The notes: generated by a model not told the origin, from the letters alone. Counted from the stretch's first letter, positions 43,358-52,647 are shown. The stretch: DNA of 64,000 nucleotides from Thermogemmatispora sp042408735 (GCF_042408735.1 NZ_JBHOQV010000073.1:10753-74752); one strand, 5' to 3'. Numbers and translations: made by a program.

Positions 43358-43703
43358 GAAAGCCACTCCCCTTCCTTCATTCCACTGTACAGAATTGCCG
43401 CAACGCTATCTCTAGCTTAACAGCAATGGATGAACATTTTATGAATTCAGGACCTCCATAGATGAAAATTTGTTCATCGTTTGGGCGTGCATCTGTTGTT
43501 GGAAGGCCGTGATTTCATAACACCTTTTTCATGAAAGCTGGGCGGGCCGGAGAGTCCTGGTCACGGGAGTCTGCTGAGTGATATAATGGGCTGGACCCAA
43601 CTGCGCCCACGGTTGGGGTCGGCTCTCCTGCGTTTAGCCCAGGCGCCAGCAGATCGCCTGGACCGACTGGTGTTGTGGCCTTGGAAAGAGGGAGTCAGAA
43701 GCT
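43358..43703. other. AT-rich intergenic stretch with inverted repeat
   Basis: No gene is supported. An imperfect inverted repeat (arms 43429-43440 and 43465-43478) surrounds a 24-base centre, in DNA clearly richer in A and T than its neighbours. The promoter for hpf lies at the right end. Confidence 0.45.
43558..43587 (+). promoter_or_regulatory. Promoter for hpf
   Basis: TGGTCA (43558-43563), an 18-base spacer and TATAAT (43582-43587) preceded by TGA form an extended -10 promoter, about 117 bases before the hpf start. Confidence 0.6.
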
Positions 43704-44372
43704 ATGCAGATTATCATCAAAGGCAAGCAGATGGAGGTTATGCCTCGTCTGCGGCAGCACATCGAGCGCAAGGCTCACAAGCTGACGCGCCTCATCTCTC
43801 CCCGCAGCAGTGCCGTTCGTCTCGAGGTGACCATCGCAGAGGAGCACACCCGCAGCGCCCAGGATCGCTACACGGTCCAGGTCCTGCTGACTGGAACAAC
43901 GCCTGTTCTGCGCAGTGAAGTCAGCGCTCCCAAAGCCACCGCGGCCTTCGACCAGGCTTTGAGCAAGCTGCTTGCCCAGTTCTGCCGTCAGAAAGATCGG
44001 CAGACCACTGCGCGTCGTCATCAGCGTCCACCCGTTAAGGTGCTGGCGTTGGCGCGCTCGGGGCGGCTTTCGCTGCTTGAGGGGGAGATGGGATCGGTGG
44101 TGACGGCGGCGCGGGAGGAGGAGGCTGAAGAAGCGGAAGATCTGGCTGTTCCCGCTCGTCTGAGCGAGGAGCAGAACGAAGCGTTGTGGGCCAGGATCAA
44201 AGAGATCCGCAGTCTGCCCACCAAGCCGATGAGCGACAAAGAGGCGATTCTCCAGATGGAGGCTCTGGGTCTTCCCTTCTATCCCTTTGTAAACGAGGCC
44301 ACCAACAGCGTGAACGTCATGTATCGCCTGGAGAAGGGTGGCTATGGCCTATTGATCCCCGCTCTTGAGTAG
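43704..44372 (+). CDS. hpf: Ribosome hibernation promoting factor, long form
   Basis: The 222-residue product has an N-terminal S30AE domain (about 1-100: MQIIIKGKQMEVMPRLRQHIERKAHKLTRL and VQVLLTGTTPVLRSEVSAPKATAAFDQALSKL) and a C-terminal dimerisation domain (about 165-222) with KPMSDKEAILQMEALGLPFYPFVNEATNSVNVMYRLEKGGYGLLIP. The linker is long and acidic. Long HPF forms 100S ribosome dimers in stationary phase or stress. The ATG at 43704 gives the standard start. Confidence 0.95.
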   Translation: MQIIIKGKQMEVMPRLRQHIERKAHKLTRLISPRSSAVRLEVTIAEEHTRSAQDRYTVQVLLTGTTPVLRSEVSAPKATAAFDQALSKLLAQFCRQKDRQTTARRHQRPPVKVLALARSGRLSLLEGEMGSVVTAAREEEAEEAEDLAVPARLSEEQNEALWARIKEIRSLPTKPMSDKEAILQMEALGLPFYPFVNEATNSVNVMYRLEKGGYGLLIPALE

Positions 44373-44759
44373 TCTCCGTCTGCCTTCCCGGTTGGTCGGG
44401 TCTCTATGGCCAGGGTTGTTCTTTGCCTGTTCTGTTCTCGCAAGGGAGGTCAGGCGCCAGGTTGGTCGGCGCAGGAGCGGCTAAGAGGGCTATGACAGAG
44501 GGCCTGACGGAGGTAGGCCCGGGAGTGCTGGAAGGAAGTGGGGGAGTCGCGCCAGTCTGAGAGAAAGTGGAGTCAGGGGGCGGATAGCAGGCAAGCGCGG
44601 CTAGTCCTGTCAAGAGGGCAAGAGCATGGCTGAGGTGGCAGTCTCTTCACTGCAGGCTGCGCCTCAGCCATGTGCTATTTCTTTGTCTGAGAGCGCCGCC
44701 TTTCCTGGACATCTCCCTGCCTTGGCCAAGCCTGTCGCTGGCGCTGGGCCGGAGTCTGG
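44373..44759. other. Intergenic between convergent genes
   Basis: No gene is supported. The main feature is the compound hairpin at 44625-44672. The remainder is GC-rich without repeats. Confidence 0.4.
44625..44672. terminator. Hairpin between hpf and the ClpX-type zinc-finger gene
   Basis: Arms 44625-44635 and 44662-44672 form an 11-bp perfect stem, with a smaller GCAGT/ACTGC hairpin inside. The 3' flank on the plus strand is moderately U-rich (TGTGCTATTTCTTTG). It may serve both convergent transcripts. Confidence 0.5.
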
Positions 44760-45398
44760 CTAAAGGGCGATCTCGAACTGCCAGGGGCGCGGAGGAGGAT
44801 CTTGGAACTGCCCAAGAGGATCGGCGGCGCGGATAGTCAGCCGATGGGCCTCTGGAGATGGAAGCGGGCGGAAGCGGGCCCGTCCCTGGTAGACAGAGTG
44901 GTTCGGGTCGCTGGCCAGTTCGGGCCGCGCCAGTAACATTCCCCCCTGGTCTCCGCTCCATTGCTGGCCCAGGTTATCTTTCAGGAAGAAGATCAGCCGT
45001 GGGACGAAGGCGAAGCCGGGCGTGAGCGGTGGCCTGATCCACAGGTAATGCAGGTCGAAGTACTGGGTGTAGAACTGGATCTGGTAGAGCATCAGCGTCA
45101 TATCCTGCTGCTTCTGCTCCAGCTCCAGAGTTAATGTACGCAGGGCCTCGCGCGGAGCTGGCTGCTCTTCCTGGCTGCTGGTGGGGGGTTCCAGGGGGGC
45201 GGCGACGACCACGGGGGGGCGTGAAGCCAGCTCCAGGGCCTTGGGAGAGAACGGCCTTGGGTCCTGCAAGATCTCATTGCAGGTCTGCAGGCAGGCTTCG
45301 CAGATATAAGCGGCGCCTGGCCCGGCTATCATCCGTCTGACCTCGGGTGGGCGCCGACCGCAGAAAGAGCAGCGAGCCAGTGTTCGATCAAAGCTCAT
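44760..45398 (-). CDS. ClpX-type C4 zinc-finger domain fused to an unknown domain
   Basis: Residues 1-45 match the zinc-binding domain of ClpX: C10-x2-C13 (CSFCGRRPPEVRRMIAGPGAAYICEACLQTC) and C33-x2-C36. No AAA+ domain follows. Instead there is a Pro-rich linker, a helical segment (about 85-115) with Tyr and Phe (LYQIQFYTQYFDLHYLWIRPPL), and a beta-rich end. The zinc domain of ClpX mediates dimerisation and binding of adaptors and substrates, so this protein could be an adaptor or decoy for Clp proteases; that is inference. It is a lone leftward gene upstream of no obvious partner. Confidence 0.7.
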   Translation of the reverse strand: MSFDRTLARCSFCGRRPPEVRRMIAGPGAAYICEACLQTCNEILQDPRPFSPKALELASRPPVVVAAPLEPPTSSQEEQPAPREALRTLTLELEQKQQDMTLMLYQIQFYTQYFDLHYLWIRPPLTPGFAFVPRLIFFLKDNLGQQWSGDQGGMLLARPELASDPNHSVYQGRARFRPLPSPEAHRLTIRAADPLGQFQDPPPRPWQFEIAL

Positions 45399-45438
45399 AA
45401 TGGCCCAATCCTCGATGCTAGAGCAAGCAAAGCAACCT

Positions 45439-46317
45439 CTACGCCGCCTCGCTGCGCCGTAAGGCGGTAGCGGCCTCCTCGTAGAGGCCCAGGCGTTCCA
45501 GGATCGCTGCGTGGGCCTGCCACTCCAGGCGGTCGTCCAGGGGCCGCAGCAGGGTGGCGGGATTCTCCACGGGAGCGAGCTGGGTGGGCGTAGAGCCGTT
45601 CATGATCTGGCCTGATGGCGTCGTCAGGGCTGTCAACTGCCGGGGGCCGTACTTGCGCTGCAGCGCCAGAGCGATCAAGTGGTCGGCGAAGTGTGGGTTC
45701 TTCGGCAGGAGCGAGCCATGCAGATAGGTGCCATAGGCGTTGCGATAGACGGCCCCTTCGGTACCATCCTCGGCATTATTGCCGTGGCCCTTGAGGACCT
45801 TGCCCAGGGGGCGAGCGGTACCCAGGTAGGTTCGTCCGCCGTGATTCTCGAAGCCGACGACGGTCATGCCGTTCCAGCTAATGACCACGTCGCCGATGCA
45901 GCGTGGCGAGCGCGGACCCTTATGGATTGTCCAGGCATCGAAGACTCCCAGCCCCTTCATATCGGGGCCTTCTGCTGGGCGATAGTAGTGAGCCAGCAAC
46001 TGATAGCCGCCGCAGACCGCCAGCACGGGCATATCGTCCTCAATAGCGGCCCACAGGCCGATCCCCTTGGTCTCGAAGAGATCCTGGGCCACAGGGGCCT
46101 GTTCCTTGTCCTGGCCGCCTCCGATGAAGAGCAGATCGTACTCATCGGGGGCCAGGGCGTCGCCGATGCCCAGGCCCACGACACGTAGCTCGATGCCGCG
46201 CAGCTCACAGCGACGCTTTAGCGTCAGAATATTGCCACGGTCCCCATATAAATTGAGCTGATCGGGATAGAGATGCCCCAGAGTGAGCGTCAGCCGGGCC
46301 TCGTTCCTGCCATGCAT
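45439..46317 (-). CDS. gatD: Lipid II isoglutaminyl synthase glutaminase subunit GatD
   Basis: GatD releases ammonia from glutamine for MurT to amidate the D-glutamate of lipid II. The 292-residue product has the class I glutamine amidotransferase-like CobB/CobQ fold: FIGGGQDKEQAPVAQDL, the nucleophile region MPVLAVCGGYQLLAHYY with Cys, and FENHGGRTYLG plus YLHGSLLPKNPHFADHLI with the catalytic His. It begins directly after the murT stop (no gap), so the two are translated together. The last 60 residues (helical) exceed the usual domain. Confidence 0.95.
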   Translation of the reverse strand: MHGRNEARLTLTLGHLYPDQLNLYGDRGNILTLKRRCELRGIELRVVGLGIGDALAPDEYDLLFIGGGQDKEQAPVAQDLFETKGIGLWAAIEDDMPVLAVCGGYQLLAHYYRPAEGPDMKGLGVFDAWTIHKGPRSPRCIGDVVISWNGMTVVGFENHGGRTYLGTARPLGKVLKGHGNNAEDGTEGAVYRNAYGTYLHGSLLPKNPHFADHLIALALQRKYGPRQLTALTTPSGQIMNGSTPTQLAPVENPATLLRPLDDRLEWQAHAAILERLGLYEEAATALRRSEAA

Positions 46318-48081
46318 CTACTCTCGTCCCTCCCAGTAGTGAGGCGTCAGCCCTCGCCGTTCCAGCTCGCGATGAAGCTCCAGCAACCCTGTGTAGGTTG
46401 GCACGATAAAGAGCGTCTCCCCGACGGGAGTCTGCTCGATCGCCTGCTCCAGCGCTGTGGCCAGCCCGTGGCCTGGAGATAGAGGAGTCTGGGTCTGCTG
46501 ACCAGCCGTCTGCTCCTCAACGGCAAAGGATGCCGCCCTGCCAGCTCCTTGGCGCGGCGATGGCTGGCGCCTGGCTCTGGCGCGGCTCCGCCGTCCTTTT
46601 GTCTGGGAGCCAGCCAGCTCCTGTAGCGTGCGCAGCGGTATTGATGGGATGACCATCATCTCCTCGGGAGCGAAGCCGGCGTATTTAAGGCGCAGGGCCA
46701 GATCGAAAGCGCGCGTGCCGGACACCGTCAGACTGGCGGTCAGGCCCCTGGCGCGTTCGAAGTCCACATCCCAGATCCACGAGACATCACGGCCATCGGC
46801 GATATTATCGTTGAGTACAAAAAGTACATGGCGCGGCGTACCCTCGCTGAAGAGCGTGCGCAGCACCTCATTCAAGCCGGTAGGATTCTTGGCCAGCAGC
46901 AGGCGCAGGGTACGGCCTGCCACCTGCACGCGCTCGCCCCGTCCAAAGGCGGGCTTGAATTGCTCGATCCCTGAAACGATGGGTTCCCAGCTAATTCCCA
47001 GAGCCTGGGCGGCGGCGATGGCGGCCAGGGCATTATAAACATTATACAGCCCGGGCAAGGGGATCACAATCTCGCCCTGCTGTGTCGGCGTCTCGACCAT
47101 CACCCGCAGGCGATCGAAGCCATCCTGGCGCACCTGAAGCGCGCGGACGCTGGGAGATGGGCGGGCCAGTCCGCAGTGTGGGCACTGATAATGGCCCATG
47201 TGGCTGTAGAAACGAGCGCTATAGTGGTAATCGCTGCCGCAGCGCACGCAGCTACGGCTATCCACGGCCTGATAGGTTCCTGGTGATCCCCGACCATCCT
47301 GGCCGCTCACGTCCAGCGTCAGGTCCTCCAGGCCGAAGTAAAGGACGGGTCCGCGAGCCAGTTCGCCCAGGCTGGCCGTAGTGGGGTCGTCGGCGTTCAG
47401 TACCAGGGTGGTGGTCTCTGGCAGCCCTTTGACGGTCTGTCGCCAGAGCGAGGCCACGCTTTCCACCTCGCCATAGCGGTCGAGCTGGTCGCGGAAGAGA
47501 TTCACGAAGACGGCGGCCCGCGGCTCTAACAGGCGGACGGCCTGCGGCATGACTGCCTCGTCGATCTCGAGGACCGAGATGGCCTGGCCTGAGCGGCGTA
47601 GGTTGCCGTTGGGGAGGGCACGCACCACCAGAGCGCCGGCGACGCCGCGCAGCAGGTTAGCTCCCTCACGGTTGCGCCAGACGCGCAGGCCCGCATCACG
47701 CAGAATGGCGGCCAGGAAGCCGCTCGTGGTTGTCTTGCCGTTGGTCCCTGTGACCAGGACGCTTCCGTGTTCCAGTTGGGTGGCCAGGTGGCGAATGATA
47801 TCCGGATAGATGCGTTGGGCTACCAGGCCGACAATGCTCGTGCCGCCGCCGAGCCGGAGACGGCGACTTAAGGCCCCAGCGGCGCGCCCGCTGACCACCG
47901 CCAGGGCCGCTCTCAACGAGAGGCGGCGCCTCGCTGAGCGCTGGCCGGCTCTTGCCGCTCCGGTAACTGATCCTGGTTTGACCTCTGGGCGGCCTTTCTT
48001 TGTCCGAAGCCATCTGCTCCCTCTGGGCTCGCCCTGATTGGCTCCCTGAGAGATCACGTGAGATGGCCGATGTTGCTGCAT
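46318..48081 (-). CDS. murT: Lipid II isoglutaminyl synthase Mur-ligase subunit MurT
   Basis: MurT activates the glutamate carboxylate of the lipid II stem peptide. The 587-residue product starts at ATG 48081, with GGAGGAGAAG upstream. After a basic extension of about 80 residues it has the P-loop VTGTNGKTTT, Mur ligase motifs (VFVNLFRDQLDRYGE, LNADDPT), the characteristic Cys4 ribbon (CVRCGSDYHYSARFYSHMGHYQCPHCG), and the DUF1727 domain (LLLAKNPTGLNEVLR, FVLNDNIADGRDVSWIWDVDFE). An insertion of about 50 Arg/Gln-rich residues near 500-550 is unusual. It forms an operon with gatD. Confidence 0.95.
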   Translation of the reverse strand: MQQHRPSHVISQGANQGEPRGSRWLRTKKGRPEVKPGSVTGAARAGQRSARRRLSLRAALAVVSGRAAGALSRRLRLGGGTSIVGLVAQRIYPDIIRHLATQLEHGSVLVTGTNGKTTTSGFLAAILRDAGLRVWRNREGANLLRGVAGALVVRALPNGNLRRSGQAISVLEIDEAVMPQAVRLLEPRAAVFVNLFRDQLDRYGEVESVASLWRQTVKGLPETTTLVLNADDPTTASLGELARGPVLYFGLEDLTLDVSGQDGRGSPGTYQAVDSRSCVRCGSDYHYSARFYSHMGHYQCPHCGLARPSPSVRALQVRQDGFDRLRVMVETPTQQGEIVIPLPGLYNVYNALAAIAAAQALGISWEPIVSGIEQFKPAFGRGERVQVAGRTLRLLLAKNPTGLNEVLRTLFSEGTPRHVLFVLNDNIADGRDVSWIWDVDFERARGLTASLTVSGTRAFDLALRLKYAGFAPEEMMVIPSIPLRTLQELAGSQTKGRRSRARARRQPSPRQGAGRAASFAVEEQTAGQQTQTPLSPGHGLATALEQAIEQTPVGETLFIVPTYTGLLELHRELERRGLTPHYWEGRE

Positions 48082-48363
48082 GCTTCTCCTCCGAACCAGC
48101 GCCTGTCTCAATAGTTGTATCTATTTTTCTCGTTGCCTAGTTGCAGCATAGCATGCGCACGTGAAGCGGTCAAGACCGCAAGCCAGAGATAGATCTTCTG
48201 GCTCCCACCTGGCTTGGTGGGCCTTGATCCCCCGCTGTAGCTCCCGCAGAGAGGCTGGCTGGTGATGCTCGGCTCCGGTCCCGAGCCTGAATCGAACCGG
48301 CATCCCGTTCCCCTGGGCTGGCCGAGAAACGAAGGCCAACTCCAGAGCTTGCCCGGCCTTACC

Positions 48364-49596
48364 TCAGGATGATCCGCTGGTACCGGCGCCGCTGTACCAG
48401 CGATGCAGCACGGCGGCGGCCTGCTGGCCGCGGATCGAGAAGCGGGCTACGCCGTCCCAGCCCCAAAAGAAGATGCCGGCAATATGCTCATCGGCCATGA
48501 CATTGGTGAGGGCGGCGTTGTAGGCATCGGCCTGCTGCTGAGGATCGGCTGGGGCCGCGGAGGTGGGCGACCAGACCTGATAGAGCGCGTCGGCACTATT
48601 GCGATAGCCAATTTCGCTGATGACGATGCGCCGGTTCAGCTGCTCGGCAAGCTCATCGAGTCGGGTCTTGATTTGTTCGCGCCAGAGGACGATCATGGTT
48701 TGAGCATCCAGGCGTACGGGGGCGTCGCTGAGGGAAATGTACTCGGAGACGCCGATGAAGGTAAGGCGGGGATCACGCAGCCACGCTGGCGGCTGATCCA
48801 TCGTGGACCAGTTGATGTCATAGGTCAGGTTGCCGGTGTAGATGCTACGAACGCGCTCGATGAGCTGGCGCCAGAGAGCGCTGGGGGCGTTGCTCTGCAG
48901 CCACTCCATTTCGGTCGCCAGGGCGATCTGTTCCACTCCGTTGGCCTCGGCCGCCTCAACATAGGGCCGTAGGGCCTGCCAGTAGCGGTCAAACCAGCGC
49001 TGCTGCTGCTCGGGAGCTGGCATGACCAGGGCGGCCCAGCCGCCCGGTTGGCGTACGGTCAGCAAGGGGGCGAGAAAGACTTTGAAGCCGACCTCGTGAG
49101 CTTTGCGCACACCAGCAACAAAGGAGGCGACGCTGGGCGCTGCCTGGTCCAGGCCGATATCGATGGCGTCTGGGGTCGATTGGGAGAAAAGTACTGGCAT
49201 CTCCAGCCACTCGGCGGCCGTGCTGCGCCGGATCTCTTGTAGGCTCTCCTGCCAGCGGCGATCGCTCAGGCCATAAGCGCTTCGACTCCAGCCAGGATAG
49301 ACGATCCCTTTCTGGAAGCCATACTGCTCTACTGGCCGAGGGATTGGCGTGGGGGTCGGTGTGGGGGTCGGCGTGGCAGTTGCTCGCTTGGGAATGCCGC
49401 CAGCTCGCTCAAGGGCCGACCCCGAGCCGCTTTTCCAGACAGGCTCACAGGCACTGCTGAGCAGGAGTAGACTAAGGGTGCAGCTATAGATCAAAAGCGA
49501 CCGGAGTATCGCCAGTAGTCGGCCGGACAGGGACGATCCCCGGCCCTGATGATCACGAGCGGATCGCTGTCTGCGTCGCTCAAAAGTACCAGGCAT
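48364..49596 (-). CDS. Glycoside-hydrolase-like lipoprotein (GH113-like TIM barrel)
   Basis: The 410-residue product has a basic N-terminus, a signal helix (about 30-48) and the lipobox LSSAC, followed by a Pro/Thr-rich linker (TPTPTPTPTPIPRP). The catalytic region starts YGFQKGIVYPGW and shows barrel-type segments: FKVFLAPLLTV, GVEQIALATEMEWLQ (a likely acid/base Glu after the fourth strand), NWSTMDQ, LTFIGVSEYISL, RIVISEIGYRN (a likely nucleophile Glu) and IAGIFFWGWDGV. This pattern fits GH113-like beta-mannanase-fold proteins. The substrate is unknown. It probably works on the outer face of the membrane. Confidence 0.8.
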   Translation of the reverse strand: MPGTFERRRQRSARDHQGRGSSLSGRLLAILRSLLIYSCTLSLLLLSSACEPVWKSGSGSALERAGGIPKRATATPTPTPTPTPIPRPVEQYGFQKGIVYPGWSRSAYGLSDRRWQESLQEIRRSTAAEWLEMPVLFSQSTPDAIDIGLDQAAPSVASFVAGVRKAHEVGFKVFLAPLLTVRQPGGWAALVMPAPEQQQRWFDRYWQALRPYVEAAEANGVEQIALATEMEWLQSNAPSALWRQLIERVRSIYTGNLTYDINWSTMDQPPAWLRDPRLTFIGVSEYISLSDAPVRLDAQTMIVLWREQIKTRLDELAEQLNRRIVISEIGYRNSADALYQVWSPTSAAPADPQQQADAYNAALTNVMADEHIAGIFFWGWDGVARFSIRGQQAAAVLHRWYSGAGTSGSS

Positions 49597-50010
49597 CTAT
49601 CAACCCTCCCATCCATCTTCTGCCCACGCGCTCCTCTCGCGCTCTCAAGCTGTTTGGAGCCAGGGTCAACCCTGCTCTCGCCCTCAAAGCAAGAAAGAAA
49701 GTAAGTAAGAGCTGCGAAAGGGGCGTATTCTCCACTATTGTACTCCCAGTGAGGAAAAAGCCGGGGTCTGCAGGAAAGTGGGGCCACTCGCCTGGCTGTT
49801 GGGGGAAGATCGGGGGGCCGTCTTGTGTTATCTCACTCAGAAAGCATACACGTAATGAGTAGGGAGAGAAGTGGCAGCCTGTGGAGGCCCTTGGCCAGTA
49901 GCCCGGTTTGCCACCCCCCTTGTCAACGTGTGCTATCCTATCCTGTGAGATTGAACGGCTCACCTGGCGTTCAAAAGGATAACATCTGCAAATCGGGTAC
50001 AGGTTGATTA
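49597..50010. other. Intergenic, divergent promoters expected
   Basis: The glycosidase-like gene and topA are transcribed away from this stretch. No gene is supported. No strong -35/-10 pair was found for either gene. The topA ATG at 50011 follows ACAGGTTG, a weak ribosome binding site. Confidence 0.35.
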
Positions 50011-52647
50011 ATGGCAAAGAAGCTTGTCATTGTTGAGTCTCCGGCAAAAGCCAAGACCATCGAGAAGTTCCTCGGGCGCGATTTCGAAGTACGCGCCTCC
50101 ATGGGGCACATTATTGATCTGCCCAAGAAGGGCCTTGGCGTCAACACGCGCAAGGATTTTGCGCCACAGTACGAGATTATCGAGGAGCGAAAGGGCGTCA
50201 TTGCCGAGCTGAAGGCGGCGTCGAAGAAGGCCGAGGAAGTTTATCTGGCCCCCGACCCAGATCGCGAGGGAGAGTTCATCGCCTGGTCCCTGATGCAGAC
50301 CCTGGGACTCAAGAATCCGCGCCGCGCTGTCTTTAATGAGATTACGCGCAAAGCAGTACAGGAGGCCATTCAGAAGCCGCGGACTATTAACGAAGATCTC
50401 TTCAATGCACAGCAGGCGCGTCGAGTGCTTGATCGTCTGGTGGGCTACAAGATCAGTCCTCTTCTCTGGCGGCGCGTGCAGTCGGGCACCAGCGCCGGGC
50501 GCGTGCAGTCGGTCGCCTTGCGCCTGATCTGCGATCGTGAGCGACAGATTCGCGACTTTGTTCCTCAGGAGTACTGGACGATTACGGCCTTGCTGAGCAA
50601 GCTGGGCGAGCAGGAGCGTTTTGAAGCCACCCTGGTGGCGCGCTTCACCGAACTGGCCGGTCAGCCACCAGCCGAGGGAGAAGAAGAGGCTGCAGCCGAG
50701 GGTGAGGAGAGTGAGGGGGGGCCGGAGGGCGAGAGCGAACGGCGCGCTGAGGAGACTCGGCGGCGTTTGCATATCGGCAATCAGCGGGAAGCCGAAGCCA
50801 TTCTGGCCGAGCTGCGAGGAGCAAACTTCACGGTCTGGCGCCTGCTGCAGCGCGAAGTACGCCGCCAGCCTCCCTTTCCCTATACGACCAGCACCATGCA
50901 GCAAGATGCCTCCTCTCGCCTCTACTTTAAGCCGAAGAAGACAATGAGCCTGGCCCAGCAACTCTACGAGGGCATCGAGCTGGGGCCGCGCGGCTCCCAG
51001 GGACTGATTACCTACATGCGCACCGACTCGACCCGCGTCTCTGATGAGGCCAAGGCCAACGTGCGTCGCTTTATTGAGCAGACCTATGGCCAGCCTTTCG
51101 TCGGACCGGGGCGCGTGGGCAAGCTCAAGGCCACCGCCCAGGATGCCCATGAGGCGATCCGTCCGACCGATGTGACGCTTACGCCTGAGCTGGTGCGCGA
51201 GTACCTGACGCCCGATCAGTACAAGCTCTATAGCTTGATCTGGCGACGCTTCGTGGCCAGCTTTATGGCTCCGGCTCTCTTCGATACGGTCCGCGCCGAT
51301 ATTGTGGCGGGTCAGTACGTCTTTCGGGCCAGCGGCTCCCATCTGCGTTTCCCCGGCTTCTATGCAGTCTGGCCGCGAGATGAGGAAGAGCGCCTTCTGC
51401 CGGTACTGGCTGTCGACGAGGTGCTGGCTCTCCACCAGCTGAAGCCACAGCAGCATTTTACCCAGCCGCCTCCGCGCTACACCGAAGCCAGCCTGATCAA
51501 AGAGCTGGAAGAGCTGGGCATCGGACGCCCCAGTACCTACGTACCTATCATCTCGACCATTCAGGAGCGTGGCTACGTCACGCAGGAACAGCGTCGCTTT
51601 GTGCCAACCTGGCTTGGCGAGACAGTCAACGAGCTGCTCAATAAGCACTTCCCCGAGATCGTCGACGTCGGCTTCACCGCCGATATGGAGCAGAAGCTGG
51701 ACAATGTGGAGGAGGGGCGCCAGTCCTGGACGGAGTTCCTGCGCGATTTCTATGAGACCTTCAAAGAGACGGTCGCCAGAGCGGAGGCTGAGATGGACCG
51801 GGTGCAGAAGCCGGTCGAGGAGCTAGACGAGCTGTGCCCCGAATGTGGCCGCAAGCTGGTGATCCGCAGCGGACGCTTCGGACGGTTCATCTCCTGCTCT
51901 GGCTTCCCAGAATGCCGCTATGGGCGCTCCTTCGTCAATAAGACTGGGGCTTTGTGCCCCCAGTGTGGTGGCGATCTGGTCGAGCGCAAGACGCGCCAGA
52001 CGAGGCGCATCTTCTATGGCTGCAGCAATTACCCGACATGCAATTTTGCCATCTGGGAGCGCCCAGTGCCGGAACCCTGCCCCCGCTGTGGTGGGCTGAT
52101 GGTGATCCCTCGTGGCAGCCAGGAGCCGGTCTGCTATGAGGAGGTCGTGCTGCCTCAGCAGAATCCCGAGGAGCGACCCCAGCAGAATGGTCTGGTCTCT
52201 CACCAGCGCGGCAGGTCCTCTCGACGCAAGAAGACTCCGACCGAGGGGGAGCAAAGCGCAGATGGGCTACCAGAGAGCGGCGAATCATCGGCGGCCAGCC
52301 AGGAGACAGTCTCGCTCACAGCCTCTACCGGCAAGAGCCGGCGGACGACCAAAGGCTCGCAGGCGGCCTCCAACGGGAAGGTGACAGGCAGCAGCATACG
52401 CAGACGCAGCACGACTAAAGCCTCCGCTTCTAATAAGAAGAGCAAGGGGAAGAAGAGTACGAGGGAGAAGAACAGTACCGGTAAGAAGGTAGGTGCGGGG
52501 AAGACAACAGAGACTGCGGAGAGTAGCCAGGGTAGCCAGAGCGTCGGCAAGCAAGAGACGCAGACAGCGGCTTCGACCTCGACACGGGCCACCAAAGGGA
52601 AGCCTGCCTCGCTGGCGGCCACGCCCGCTGACTCTGATCAGCGCTAG
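50011..52647 (+). CDS. topA: DNA topoisomerase I
   Basis: TopA relaxes negative supercoils by transient single-strand breaks. The 878-residue product has the Toprim domain (VIVESPAKAKTIEKFLG, APDPDREGEFIAW), the hinge and clamp, and the catalytic Tyr335 in LITYMRTDSTR. Three C-terminal zinc ribbons follow (CPECGRKLVIRSGRFGRFISCSGFPEC; CPQCGGDLVERKTRQTRRIFYGCSNYPTC; CPRCGGLMVI with a later Cys). Beyond about residue 725 is a Ser/Thr/Lys/Ala-rich disordered tail, and around 217-245 an acidic Glu/Gly insertion. Both are unlike the E. coli enzyme but common in high-GC bacteria. Confidence 0.97.
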   Translation: MAKKLVIVESPAKAKTIEKFLGRDFEVRASMGHIIDLPKKGLGVNTRKDFAPQYEIIEERKGVIAELKAASKKAEEVYLAPDPDREGEFIAWSLMQTLGLKNPRRAVFNEITRKAVQEAIQKPRTINEDLFNAQQARRVLDRLVGYKISPLLWRRVQSGTSAGRVQSVALRLICDRERQIRDFVPQEYWTITALLSKLGEQERFEATLVARFTELAGQPPAEGEEEAAAEGEESEGGPEGESERRAEETRRRLHIGNQREAEAILAELRGANFTVWRLLQREVRRQPPFPYTTSTMQQDASSRLYFKPKKTMSLAQQLYEGIELGPRGSQGLITYMRTDSTRVSDEAKANVRRFIEQTYGQPFVGPGRVGKLKATAQDAHEAIRPTDVTLTPELVREYLTPDQYKLYSLIWRRFVASFMAPALFDTVRADIVAGQYVFRASGSHLRFPGFYAVWPRDEEERLLPVLAVDEVLALHQLKPQQHFTQPPPRYTEASLIKELEELGIGRPSTYVPIISTIQERGYVTQEQRRFVPTWLGETVNELLNKHFPEIVDVGFTADMEQKLDNVEEGRQSWTEFLRDFYETFKETVARAEAEMDRVQKPVEELDELCPECGRKLVIRSGRFGRFISCSGFPECRYGRSFVNKTGALCPQCGGDLVERKTRQTRRIFYGCSNYPTCNFAIWERPVPEPCPRCGGLMVIPRGSQEPVCYEEVVLPQQNPEERPQQNGLVSHQRGRSSRRKKTPTEGEQSADGLPESGESSAASQETVSLTASTGKSRRTTKGSQAASNGKVTGSSIRRRSTTKASASNKKSKGKKSTREKNSTGKKVGAGKTTETAESSQGSQSVGKQETQTAASTSTRATKGKPASLAATPADSDQR

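Noticed and set aside
48270..48310. tRNA T-arm-like sequence (GGTTCGATTC on the minus strand)
   Set aside because: No matching acceptor stem, anticodon arm or D arm is present at the right distance; the T stem has a mismatch.
48121..48339. 72-codon open frame upstream of murT end
   Set aside because: No ribosome binding site, no family resemblance, and part of the frame is the tRNA-like segment; not supported as a gene.
50008..51648. 546-codon open frame antisense to topA
   Set aside because: It mirrors the codon bias of topA in a high-GC gene and has no recognisable domain.
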